Assembly: GCA_964503355.1 (NCBI GenBank)
Contig: CAZCZS010000009.1
Coordinates: 1-36,080, forward strand
DNA from: Mesoaciditoga sp964503355
GTDB lineage: Bacteria > Thermotogota > Thermotogae > Mesoaciditogales > Mesoaciditogaceae
DNA length: 36,080 bases
Direction of reading: 5' to 3'
Shown here: positions 29,393-36,080 of the stretch, one piece after another
How positions within the stretch are numbered: the first letter of the stretch is position 1
Layout of the letters: each line of letters opens with the position of its first letter
The notes under the pieces: generated by a model
What the model saw: only the letters and a program-made list of their open reading frames with translations
The model's database searches: none
Told to the model about the DNA's origin: nothing
Position numbers and translations under genes: made by a program

Positions 29393-30377
29393 ACTTTTGG
29401 AATTCATTCATGAAGGTGTTGTCATAACGGGCGAAGATTTTGTGATACTCGATTTTAACGAAGCCTTTAAGTCTTTTTTTTCCGGATTCAACGTTGATTC
29501 AAAAACTAAAGTGATAGAGATACTTTCTTTTCCGAAGATGGAACTCGCCTTCATAAAAGCGATTAAAGGTGAGGTGTTTCGCGAAGAAGTTCCCGTATAT
29601 TTTGGAAAGAAAAGGTTGGAATGTTTGGTAAGCGTTTTCATGCAAGAAGAGAAAATTTATTGGATATTTTACGATATGACGAATTTCAAAGCACTTCAGA
29701 ACGCAAAAGTCGATTTTGTTTCCGCCGTTTCTCACGAATTCATGACTCCTTTAGGAGTGATAGAAGGCTTTTTATCAATAATAGACGATGCGAATATGAA
29801 ACCTTCTTTGAGAAAGAAATACATCAACAGGGCGATGGCTCAGCTGAAAAGATTGGAAAAATTGGTGGATCAGCTTTTGTCACTAAGCGAATTGGAAATG
29901 AAAAAATACACTCCAGAGTTTTCAAGAGTAAATCTTTCGACTTTGCTTTTTGAGGCTAAAGAGGAAATGGCATACCGGTGGAAAAGTAAAAATATTGAAG
30001 TGAAGATAAATTGCCCAGAGGAAATACACGTGAAAACCGATGAGAATGCCTTGATGAGAATACTGACCAACCTGCTTTCCAATGCCATAAAGTATTCATT
30101 TGAATCCAGTGAAGTTACGATGGATGCTCAAGAAAAAGACAGGTGTATTTTGATTTCCGTTAAGGACCATGGTGTGGGAATAAAGGAAGAAGAGATACCG
30201 AGGATATTCGAAAGATTTTACAGAGCCTCGAACAGTTCAAAAACCGGCGCGAAGGGAATGGGGTTGGGCCTTTCGTTGGTGAAACATCTGTGTGACGTTA
30301 TAAAAGCCGAAATAGACGTTAAGTCTCAATACATGCTTGGAAGCACTTTTACGTTAAAAATTCCAAAAGATGTATAA
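29382..30377 (+). CDS. PhoR-like sensor histidine kinase without membrane segments
   Basis: From ATG 29382 (331 residues): an N-terminal PAS-like domain (about 5-105; EGVVITGEDFVILDFNEAF, pattern), the dimerisation helix with phospho-acceptor H118 (SAVSHEFMTPLG) and the ATPase domain with N box LLSNAIKYSF, G1 DHGVGIKEEEIPRIFERFYRA (pattern) and G2 GMGLGLSLVK. No transmembrane stretch is present anywhere, unlike the usual PhoR, so it must be cytoplasmic or held at the membrane by a partner such as PhoU. The frame is open upstream to TTG 29358, still without a hydrophobic segment. Phosphate role is inferred from phoU and the regulator beside it. Confidence 0.9.
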   Translation: MKNRLLEFIHEGVVITGEDFVILDFNEAFKSFFSGFNVDSKTKVIEILSFPKMELAFIKAIKGEVFREEVPVYFGKKRLECLVSVFMQEEKIYWIFYDMTNFKALQNAKVDFVSAVSHEFMTPLGVIEGFLSIIDDANMKPSLRKKYINRAMAQLKRLEKLVDQLLSLSELEMKKYTPEFSRVNLSTLLFEAKEEMAYRWKSKNIEVKINCPEEIHVKTDENALMRILTNLLSNAIKYSFESSEVTMDAQEKDRCILISVKDHGVGIKEEEIPRIFERFYRASNSSKTGAKGMGLGLSLVKHLCDVIKAEIDVKSQYMLGSTFTLKIPKDV

Positions 30378-30418
30378 TAAGATGTTACATGTGCATGTGA
30401 GAGAAGGAGGTATCTTTT

Positions 30419-31945
30419 TTGAAAATCTTAATGGTGTATCCACGTTATCCAGACACGTTTTGGGGTTTCAAGCATGCCCTGAAGTTCATTTCCAAAAAAA
30501 CGGCGCTCCCACCCTTGGGACTCATAACCGTTGCTTCGTATTTGCCAAAAGAATGGAATGTGAAACTCGTTGATATGAACGCGGAAACTCTAAATGAGGA
30601 CGATGTAAAAAATTCCGATTACGTGTTTATAAGCGCTATGAACATTCAACGTGAATCCGCAAAAAAGGCGATAAAAATGGCAAATGATTTCAAAGTTCCG
30701 GTTGTGGCGGGCGGACCCTTGTTTACCATGGAACCCGATCACTTCTCAGACGTAGATCATTTCGTTTTGGGAGAAGCTGAGGATATCATGGAAAAACTTG
30801 TGAAAGACATCGAAAATGGCAATGTGAAACGTTATTACGCTTCTCCAAGATTTCCAGACATAAAGAAAACGCCGATTCCTCGATGGGAATTGCTGAATTT
30901 AAAATGGTACGCTTCTATGAGTATGCAATTTTCAAGAGGTTGTCCGTACAACTGTGAATTTTGCGACATAGGAGCTCTTAACGGAAGGATACCGCGTTCG
31001 AAAAGTACGGAGCAGGTTATCAAAGAACTTCAATCGTTGTACGATGTTGGATGGAGGAAGTCCGTTTTCTTTGTTGATGACAATTTTATAGGAAAAAAAG
31101 CGCTCTTGAAGCGGGAAATCCTTCCGGAAATGATAAGATGGCAAAGAGAGCATGGAAATCCTTTTACATTTTACACCGAGGTTTCCGTTGATCTTTCAGA
31201 CGATGATGAACTGATGGACTTGATGGAAGAAGCCGGCTTTAACAGGGTATTCGTTGGCATTGAAACTCCAGATCCGGACAGTCTTCAAGAAGCGAATAAG
31301 TATCAGAATATCAAACACGATTTGAAAGTGTCAATTCAAAAAATGCAATCGCATGGCTTCGACGTTCAAGGAGGATTTATCGTTGGTTTTGACAACGATA
31401 AACCGACGATTTTCAAAAGGCAGTTTGATTTCATTCAAGAAACCGGTATAGTCACGGCGATGATGGGAATACTCAACGCTCCCCGCGGAAGTGCCCTTTA
31501 CGAAAGAATGAGGAGAGAAGGCAGACTCATTGGAGAAACGACCGGCAACAACGTGAACATATCCACCAATTTCATTCCGAAAATGGATCCAAGAACCTTG
31601 ATAGAAGGATACAAAAAGTTGATATCGGCGCTTTACTCTCCGAAAAATTACTACGAAAGGCTGAAGAAATTCTTGTCCGTTTACAAATTGCCAAAACTTT
31701 CGAGGCCGAAAATAGATTTCAACGACGTAAGGGCCTTTTTAAGATCGACATTTTACATAGGTTTTCTTGGAAAAGAGAGAAAAGAATATTGGAAGATGCT
31801 TCTATGGAGTATCTTCAAAAAGCCGAAATACTTTTCAACAGTTGTGGCCTTCGCCATTTACGGTTTCCATTTTAGAAAGATAGCAGAAGAAATCGTCAAA
31901 GAAGACAGCGAAAAGATCATCCGACAACTTTGTGCCGAACATTGA
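30419..31945 (+). CDS. B12-binding-type radical SAM protein with DUF4070-like C-terminus
   Basis: The 508-residue protein begins with a cobalamin-binding-like Rossmann domain (about 1-140; ILMVYPRYPDTFW, PPLGLITVASYLP, VAGGPLF) that lacks the DxHxxG cobalamin ligand. The radical SAM core follows (about 165-370) with FSRGCPYNCEFCDI, i.e. C175, C179 and C182 holding the 4Fe-4S cluster. The tail (about 400-508) is basic and aromatic, as in the DUF4070 group that includes hopanoid and other lipid-modifying enzymes. A TTG start follows AAGGAGG by eight bases. It sits alone, 41 bases after the kinase gene. The substrate is unknown; a membrane lipid is a possible but unproven target. Confidence 0.85.
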   Translation: MKILMVYPRYPDTFWGFKHALKFISKKTALPPLGLITVASYLPKEWNVKLVDMNAETLNEDDVKNSDYVFISAMNIQRESAKKAIKMANDFKVPVVAGGPLFTMEPDHFSDVDHFVLGEAEDIMEKLVKDIENGNVKRYYASPRFPDIKKTPIPRWELLNLKWYASMSMQFSRGCPYNCEFCDIGALNGRIPRSKSTEQVIKELQSLYDVGWRKSVFFVDDNFIGKKALLKREILPEMIRWQREHGNPFTFYTEVSVDLSDDDELMDLMEEAGFNRVFVGIETPDPDSLQEANKYQNIKHDLKVSIQKMQSHGFDVQGGFIVGFDNDKPTIFKRQFDFIQETGIVTAMMGILNAPRGSALYERMRREGRLIGETTGNNVNISTNFIPKMDPRTLIEGYKKLISALYSPKNYYERLKKFLSVYKLPKLSRPKIDFNDVRAFLRSTFYIGFLGKERKEYWKMLLWSIFKKPKYFSTVVAFAIYGFHFRKIAEEIVKEDSEKIIRQLCAEH

Positions 31946-31970
31946 CAAATTCGAAATAATGTGGTAGAAT
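31942..31970 (+). promoter_or_regulatory. Near-consensus promoter of the rimP-nusA-infB operon
   Basis: TTGACA (31942-31947) and TAGAAT (31965-31970) are spaced by 17 bases. The -35 box overlaps the stop codon of the radical SAM gene. Transcription is predicted to start at about 31977. Confidence 0.8.
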
Positions 31971-31977
31971 AAAAGCG

Positions 31978-32001
31978 ATTCGAGGGCAAAGGCCCTCGAA
32001 T
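31978..32001 (+). other. Hairpin at the predicted 5' end of the rimP operon mRNA
   Basis: ATTCGAGGGC (31978-31987) and GCCCTCGAAT (31992-32001) form a perfect ten-pair stem with loop AAAG, followed by TTTCGTTTAA. It coincides with the predicted transcription start, so it caps the mRNA. It may protect against decay, or act as terminator/attenuator and as terminator for the preceding radical SAM gene. Confidence 0.8.
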
Positions 32002-32030
32002 TTCGTTTAAAAATTGAAGAGGTGTTTGAA

Positions 32031-32492
32031 ATGTTAAATGACGAGTTGGAAAAGATCAAGGAACTGGCTGATGTGGTGGCCAAGAGAATGGGATACGAGA
32101 TCTTCGATGTGAAAAGTCATAAGAGGGGAAGAAAACGTATAATAACGATAACCATAGATAACATGAAAGACTACGTTGGCATAAACGACTGCGAATCTTT
32201 TTCAAGGGAACTAAGTCCTTTGCTTGATGCTGAAGTCATGCTTGGAAGTTACATATTGGAAGTTTCTTCGCCTGGATTAGATAGGCCTTTGAGGAATTTG
32301 AAAGATTTCAAAAGGTTTGAAGGAAGACTCGCGAAGGTAAAAATTCAAGATCAGCAAAGAAATGAAACGATAGTTGGAAAGATAAGCGGTTGCGATGAGG
32401 AAAATGGAACGTTTTCTTTGGAAGTGGATGGTAAAGTAAGAACGTACGAATTTTCGAAAGTGAAATCTGCAAATTTGGAGATAGAGTTTTAA
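32031..32492 (+). CDS. rimP: Ribosome maturation factor RimP
   Basis: Needed for maturation of the 30S subunit. The 153-residue protein from ATG 32031 has the N-terminal alpha/beta domain ending in the family signature YILEVSSPGLDRPL (about 79-92) and a C-terminal SH3-like domain (about 95-153; GRLAKVKI, VGKISGCDEENG). GTG 32022 is in frame, but GAGGTG six bases before ATG 32031 favours the latter. First gene of the rimP-nusA-ylxQ-infB operon, the usual bacterial order. Confidence 0.96.
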   Translation: MLNDELEKIKELADVVAKRMGYEIFDVKSHKRGRKRIITITIDNMKDYVGINDCESFSRELSPLLDAEVMLGSYILEVSSPGLDRPLRNLKDFKRFEGRLAKVKIQDQQRNETIVGKISGCDEENGTFSLEVDGKVRTYEFSKVKSANLEIEF

Positions 32493-32504
32493 GGAGGTAT
32501 TCAG

Positions 32505-33500
32505 ATGCTGAATCTTAATCTGTTGGAAGCTTTAGAACAGCTAGAAGAAGAAAAAAATATAAGCAGAGAAGAAATCATACAGATACTTGAAAAAGCCTTA
32601 ACCACGGCCTACAAAAAGAATTTTGACGCTCATGATGATAACGTTGAAGTGAAGATAGATCCGGTAACGGGTGAAATAGCCGTTCTCAGAATCATGGAAG
32701 AAGTGGATGAAAATGGAGAGATAAAAACGAGAAGTGTTAGGAACACCTTGAACACGAAGAAATTCGGAAGGATCGCGGCTCAAACCGCGAAACAAGTTTT
32801 GATCCAAAAACTCAGAGAAGTTGAAAAAGAAACGCTTTATCAAGAGTATTCCGATTTGATTCATAGTGTGGTTTCCGCTGAAGTTATCAGAGCTGGTGGT
32901 GGAGACGTCGATTTAAGGATAAACAAAGTTGATGCGGTCATTCCTGCCAGAGAAAAGATACCGATGGAAAAATTCTCTCCCGGTCAATTCGTCAGAGGGT
33001 ACGTGCTGGAAGTTCAAAAAAGGACGAAAGGGCCGTTGGTCATATTGAGTAGAAGTGTACCCGAATTCGTCCAAAAACTTCTTGAAAAATACGTTCCTGA
33101 AATAGAAAGTGGTATAGTTAGAATAGTCGCGATCGCTCGAGAGGCCGGCGGAAGATCGAAAGTGGCTGTGGTCTCCACCGACCCGAACGTGGATCCGGTT
33201 GGAGCGTGTATAGGCGAAGGTGGAAGCAGAATAATTCAGGTGATAAAGGAATTGAACGGAGAAAAGATAGATTTGATACCGTTTTCTCCCGAACCTGAAA
33301 AGTTCATTTCCAATGCCCTTGCACCGGCAAAGGTTATGGATGTTAAAATCGATGAGAGCGATCATAGAGCCCATGTGACCGTTTCGCCGGCGCAGATTTC
33401 TTTGGCCATAGGAAAAGACGGACAGAATGCCAGACTTGCGGCCAAATTAACCGGCTGGAAGATAGACATAAGACAGTTCATGGAGGAAACAAACGCTTGA
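32505..33500 (+). CDS. nusA: Transcription termination/antitermination factor NusA
   Basis: Binds RNA polymerase and nascent RNA to control pausing and termination. The 331-residue protein has an N-terminal polymerase-binding domain (about 1-125), an S1 domain (about 130-200; IPMEKFSPGQFVRGYVLEV by pattern), KH1 (CIGEGGSRIIQVIKEL) and KH2 (LAIGKDGQNARLAAKLTGW). It ends right after KH2 and lacks the acidic repeats of E. coli NusA, as in Thermotoga and Gram-positives. AAGGAGG before the ATG is strong. The stop overlaps the next start (TTGA). Confidence 0.97.
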   Translation: MLNLNLLEALEQLEEEKNISREEIIQILEKALTTAYKKNFDAHDDNVEVKIDPVTGEIAVLRIMEEVDENGEIKTRSVRNTLNTKKFGRIAAQTAKQVLIQKLREVEKETLYQEYSDLIHSVVSAEVIRAGGGDVDLRINKVDAVIPAREKIPMEKFSPGQFVRGYVLEVQKRTKGPLVILSRSVPEFVQKLLEKYVPEIESGIVRIVAIAREAGGRSKVAVVSTDPNVDPVGACIGEGGSRIIQVIKELNGEKIDLIPFSPEPEKFISNALAPAKVMDVKIDESDHRAHVTVSPAQISLAIGKDGQNARLAAKLTGWKIDIRQFMEETNA

Positions 33501-33817
33501 AAAAGAACATCGAAGATAGGATAATCGGTTTGTTAGGTTTGGCTGCAAGATCTGGTAATATATTGATAGGTCAAAAGATGTTGAAGAGATATGTTTCCAG
33601 TGCTTTCAAAGATAAAGTGGTAGTGTTTTCATCTGACTATGGAAAGAGTATGGAGATAATTTTGAAAAAGTGTGAGAACAATGGAGTTCCCTATTTGAAA
33701 TTAAGTATCTCCAAAGCGGAGCTGGGAAGAAAATTGGGTAAAAAAGAAGTATCAGCCGTTGGAATAACTGAGGAAACTTTTGCGAAGGGAATCAGAAATA
33801 TAATTTTCAATGGTTAA
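33497..33817 (+). CDS. L7Ae/YlxQ-family RNA-binding protein
   Basis: A 106-residue L7Ae/L30e-fold protein, expected to bind kink-turns or similar RNA. Seen: LLGLAARSGNILIGQK (11-26), the region that contacts the RNA in the family, VVVFSSDYGKSM and the helix KAELGRKLGKKEVSAVGI. It starts at TTG 33497, overlapping the nusA TGA, with GGAGG ten bases upstream. The gene between nusA and infB is YlxQ in many bacteria, which supports the call. Its exact RNA target is not known. Confidence 0.88.
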   Translation: MKKNIEDRIIGLLGLAARSGNILIGQKMLKRYVSSAFKDKVVVFSSDYGKSMEIILKKCENNGVPYLKLSISKAELGRKLGKKEVSAVGITEETFAKGIRNIIFNG

Positions 33818-33836
33818 CGTGTATGGAGGGAAGCAA

Positions 33837-35897
33837 ATGGAAAAAAAGATAAGAGTTTATGAACTTGCAAAAAGACTGAAAATGACAAGTAAAGATCTTC
33901 TTGAAGAGCTGGAAGATCTGGGTGTGGAAGCGAAAAATCACATGTCGACTTTGGACAGTTCCACGGTTGACATGTTAATGGAGATATATTCTTCCGAAGA
34001 AGAAGAGGAAGAAGTTGTGAAAAAAATTCCAACGAAAAAGCCAAAGGTGAAACCGAGAATCGAAAAAGAAGAAATGGAAGAAGAGGAAAAAGAGGAAGAG
34101 GTGGAGAAGCCCCAAAAAAGTGAAATAGAAGTGAGCGAAAACGTCACGTTGAGGGAATTATGCGAAAAAATGGGCATATCCACATCAAAGGTTATAAAAG
34201 ATCTTTTCATGGAGGGAAAAGCTCTGACCATAAATACCGTCCTCGATGAAGAGGCTATAAAGGAAATAGCTCAAAAGTATTCCATACACGTAAAATTCGT
34301 TTCTGCGCAAAAGCAAAAAGTTTCCGATCCTTTAAAAGAAGAATTTGAAAAATTGTACTCTCAAAAGAAAAATGAGCTCGTTGAAAGACCACCTGTAGTT
34401 ACCATTATGGGACACGTTGATCATGGCAAAACGACGTTGCTGGATAAGATAAGGAAAACTCGTGTGGCTGAAAAAGAAGTCGGCGGTATAACCCAATCGA
34501 TAGGTGCGTATAAAGTGAAAGTTAATGGAAAAAGCATAACATTTATAGATACACCCGGACATGAAGCGTTCACGGAAATGAGAGCCAGAGGAGCTCAAGC
34601 GACAGACGTTGTCGTTTTAGTTGTTGCCGCTGACGATGGAGTAATGCCCCAAACCATAGAAGCTTACGATCATGCCAAAACAGCGGGAGTGCCTGTTGTT
34701 GTTGCGATAAACAAAATCGATAAGCCGAACGCAAACGTTGAACTCACAAAACAAGAACTTGTGAACAAATTGAATATAGTTCCAGACGACTGGGGAGGAG
34801 ACACTCCGATAGTTCCGATCTCGGCAAAAAGTGGTGTTGGAATAGATGAATTACTTGAGATGATCTTGTTGGTAGCTGAGTTAAGAGAGATAAAATGTTT
34901 ACCCAAGGGAAAAGCCAGAGGTGTGATAATAGAATCGAAGTTGGACAAATTTCGTGGTCCAATTGCAACGGTTATAATCAAAGATGGTATTCTAAAACTC
35001 GGGGATTATTTCGTCGCCGGAAAAACGTACGGAAAGGTTAAGTCTTTACTTGACGACAATGGCAAAAGGATTAAAGAGGCTCATCCATCCGATCCGGTGG
35101 TGGTACTTGGCTTTCAAGAGGTGCCTGACACTAATTCCATGTTGTACGTTGTTTCAAATCAAAAGGAGGCCAAGGACTACGCTGAAAAATACGCGGAATC
35201 GTTGAAAACGAAACCCAAACATGTTAGATTGGATAACATATATGAACTCTCTCAAACTGAGGGACAGAAGATCTTAAACCTCATCGTGAAAGCCGATACT
35301 TTTGGCGCTTTGGGAGCGTTGAAAACCGCCATTCAAAAGATAGAACCAGAAGAGATAAAGATAGAGATAATTCATGCGGGCATAGGAAACGTAAACATAA
35401 ATGACGTCTTACTCGCATCGGCCACTCAAGGTGTAATACTCGGATTCAGAGTGGGAAATGAACCGAGGACGAAAGCGAAAGCCGAGCAGCTTGGTGTTCA
35501 AATAAGAATTTACGATGTCATTTTCGAACTTTTGGATGATATAAAAGCGGCGTTGAGTGGAATGATGGAGCCGGAAATAGTGGAAGAGGTTACCGGCCAC
35601 GCTCGTGTGTTGCAGGTGTTTAACATCTCAAAAACCGGTAAAATAGCGGGATTTCAACTTTACGATGGAAGTGTTGAGAAGAGTTGCAAAGTTAGAGTTT
35701 ACAGGAACAAAGAGTTGATATTCGATGGGACGATAGAAACGTTGAAACATTTCAAAGAAGATGTTGATTATCTGGAAGCTCCACAAGAAGGTGGCTTGAA
35801 ATTAAAAGATTTTGAAGGCTTCGAATCTGGTGATGAACTTGAGTTTTACGTCTTAAAAGAGGTAAAAAAAGCTCCCACGTACAAAAAAACCAATTAA
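33837..35897 (+). CDS. infB: Translation initiation factor IF-2
   Basis: GTPase that brings initiator tRNA to the ribosome, 686 residues from ATG 33837. Order: a first IF2_N module (IRVYELAKRLKMTSKDLLEE), an acidic linker (EEEEEEVV; EEMEEEEKEEE), a second IF2_N module (TLRELCEKMGISTSKVIKDL), the G domain with G1 GHVDHGKTT, G2 GGITQSIGAY, G3 DTPGHEAFT, G4 NKIDKP and G5 SAKSG, then domains II, III and the C-terminal fMet-tRNA-binding domain. The frame is open to GTG 33810, but GGAGGG six bases before ATG 33837 fixes the start. The N-terminal part is short compared with E. coli IF-2. Confidence 0.97.
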   Translation: MEKKIRVYELAKRLKMTSKDLLEELEDLGVEAKNHMSTLDSSTVDMLMEIYSSEEEEEEVVKKIPTKKPKVKPRIEKEEMEEEEKEEEVEKPQKSEIEVSENVTLRELCEKMGISTSKVIKDLFMEGKALTINTVLDEEAIKEIAQKYSIHVKFVSAQKQKVSDPLKEEFEKLYSQKKNELVERPPVVTIMGHVDHGKTTLLDKIRKTRVAEKEVGGITQSIGAYKVKVNGKSITFIDTPGHEAFTEMRARGAQATDVVVLVVAADDGVMPQTIEAYDHAKTAGVPVVVAINKIDKPNANVELTKQELVNKLNIVPDDWGGDTPIVPISAKSGVGIDELLEMILLVAELREIKCLPKGKARGVIIESKLDKFRGPIATVIIKDGILKLGDYFVAGKTYGKVKSLLDDNGKRIKEAHPSDPVVVLGFQEVPDTNSMLYVVSNQKEAKDYAEKYAESLKTKPKHVRLDNIYELSQTEGQKILNLIVKADTFGALGALKTAIQKIEPEEIKIEIIHAGIGNVNINDVLLASATQGVILGFRVGNEPRTKAKAEQLGVQIRIYDVIFELLDDIKAALSGMMEPEIVEEVTGHARVLQVFNISKTGKIAGFQLYDGSVEKSCKVRVYRNKELIFDGTIETLKHFKEDVDYLEAPQEGGLKLKDFEGFESGDELEFYVLKEVKKAPTYKKTN

Positions 35898-35922
35898 CGC
35901 ACATTTCACATGTAAGTTATTG

Positions 35923-36064
35923 TGTTGTCATCAACAATATGGTAGGATATTCATCGGTCGCCGATAAAAGGCGAAGTGAAATGCACAAAAACAAAGAGCA
36001 TGAAATGTACCCAAACGGGAAACCAAAGTAAAAGATTTGGTCCTTGTAGGGGAATAAGACAAGG
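35923..36064 (+). other. Non-coding stretch with a series of small hairpins (candidate structured RNA)
   Basis: No gene is seen from 35898 to the window end. TTGTCA (35925-35930) and TATTCA with a 17-base spacer could be a promoter. The stretch then shows TGTTG/CAACA (35923-35936), two mutually exclusive stems ATCGG/CCGAT (35953-35965) and TCGCC/GGCGA (35958-35974), CCC/GGG around AAAC (36010-36019), ACCAAA/TTTGGT (36022-36041) and directly next to it CCTTGT/ACAAGG (36042-36064). I cannot match it to a known RNA class. It could also be the leader of a gene beyond the edge or the end of a mobile element. Confidence 0.35.
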
Positions 36065-36080
36065 TAAAAATTTTTGTGGT

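Noticed and set aside
35898..36080. Start of rbfA or another coding gene after infB
   Set aside because: Stop codons occur in all frames over most of the stretch and no ribosome site with a following open frame reaches the edge convincingly.

Overview
The window looks like a chromosome segment from a member of the Thermotogota, possibly a deep-branching or non-Thermotoga lineage. The evidence is the gene set and its arrangement. It has a three-gene polyamine block (XRE-cupin regulator, S-adenosylmethionine decarboxylase whose Ser63/His68/Cys83 numbering equals the Thermotoga maritima enzyme, spermidine synthase), bifunctional NAD(P)HX repair, a short NusA, and compact operons with overlapping start/stop codons, strong purine-rich ribosome binding sites and frequent GTG/TTG starts. 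Base composition is moderately AT-rich. The genus cannot be fixed from the sequence alone.

Layout. Bases 1-301 are anomalous: the C-terminal zinc-motif piece of a PilB/GspE ATPase (+) runs directly into the N-terminal 84 codons of urocanate hydratase (-). Then come a secreted coiled-coil protein with a disturbed start (592-1557), a formate/nitrite-type channel (1603-2457, -) and nagB (2608-3345, +), the last two driven by back-to-back promoters. A leftward operon (7865 to 3305) carries a small exported protein, mnmE, gltX and cysS; its cysS end overlaps the end of nagB. The polyamine operon (8156-9971, +) has a long leader with palindromes and a hairpin. A leftward group (13954 to 9975) holds a TolC-like exported protein, an exported TPR protein and nnrE/nnrD. 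A LysM-M23 peptidase follows on +.

The hrcA-grpE-dnaJ heat-shock operon (17699 to 14895, -) has a perfect CIRCE operator; divergent from it are a PAP2 phosphatase and an RluA-family pseudouridine synthase. A 65-residue membrane protein and the HU gene follow, separated by a GC-rich terminator. Next is an amino-sugar locus (27242 to 20200, -): a DeoR-family regulator, sugar-binding protein, two permeases, SIS-type deaminase/isomerase, BadF/NAGK-like kinase and a tagatose-bisphosphate-type aldolase. The regulator and transport promoters share an ATCAT/ATGAT-type palindrome. The best-supported reading is uptake and catabolism of a hexosamine, probably of galactosamine type.

The right part carries a small-multidrug-export-family membrane protein, phoU with a PhoB-like regulator and a membrane-segment-free PhoR-like kinase, a B12-binding-type radical SAM protein, and the rimP-nusA-ylxQ-infB operon, which starts from a near-consensus promoter and a hairpin at the predicted RNA 5' end. 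The last 180 bases hold no gene but show several small hairpins.

No CRISPR array, complete mobile element, tRNA, rRNA or recognisable defence system was seen. Most of the window is housekeeping. The points most worth a second look are the left-edge chimera, the one-base anomaly at the start of the 592 gene, the amino-sugar regulon with its shared operator, the leaders of the polyamine and nusA operons, the radical SAM protein and the right-end structured region.
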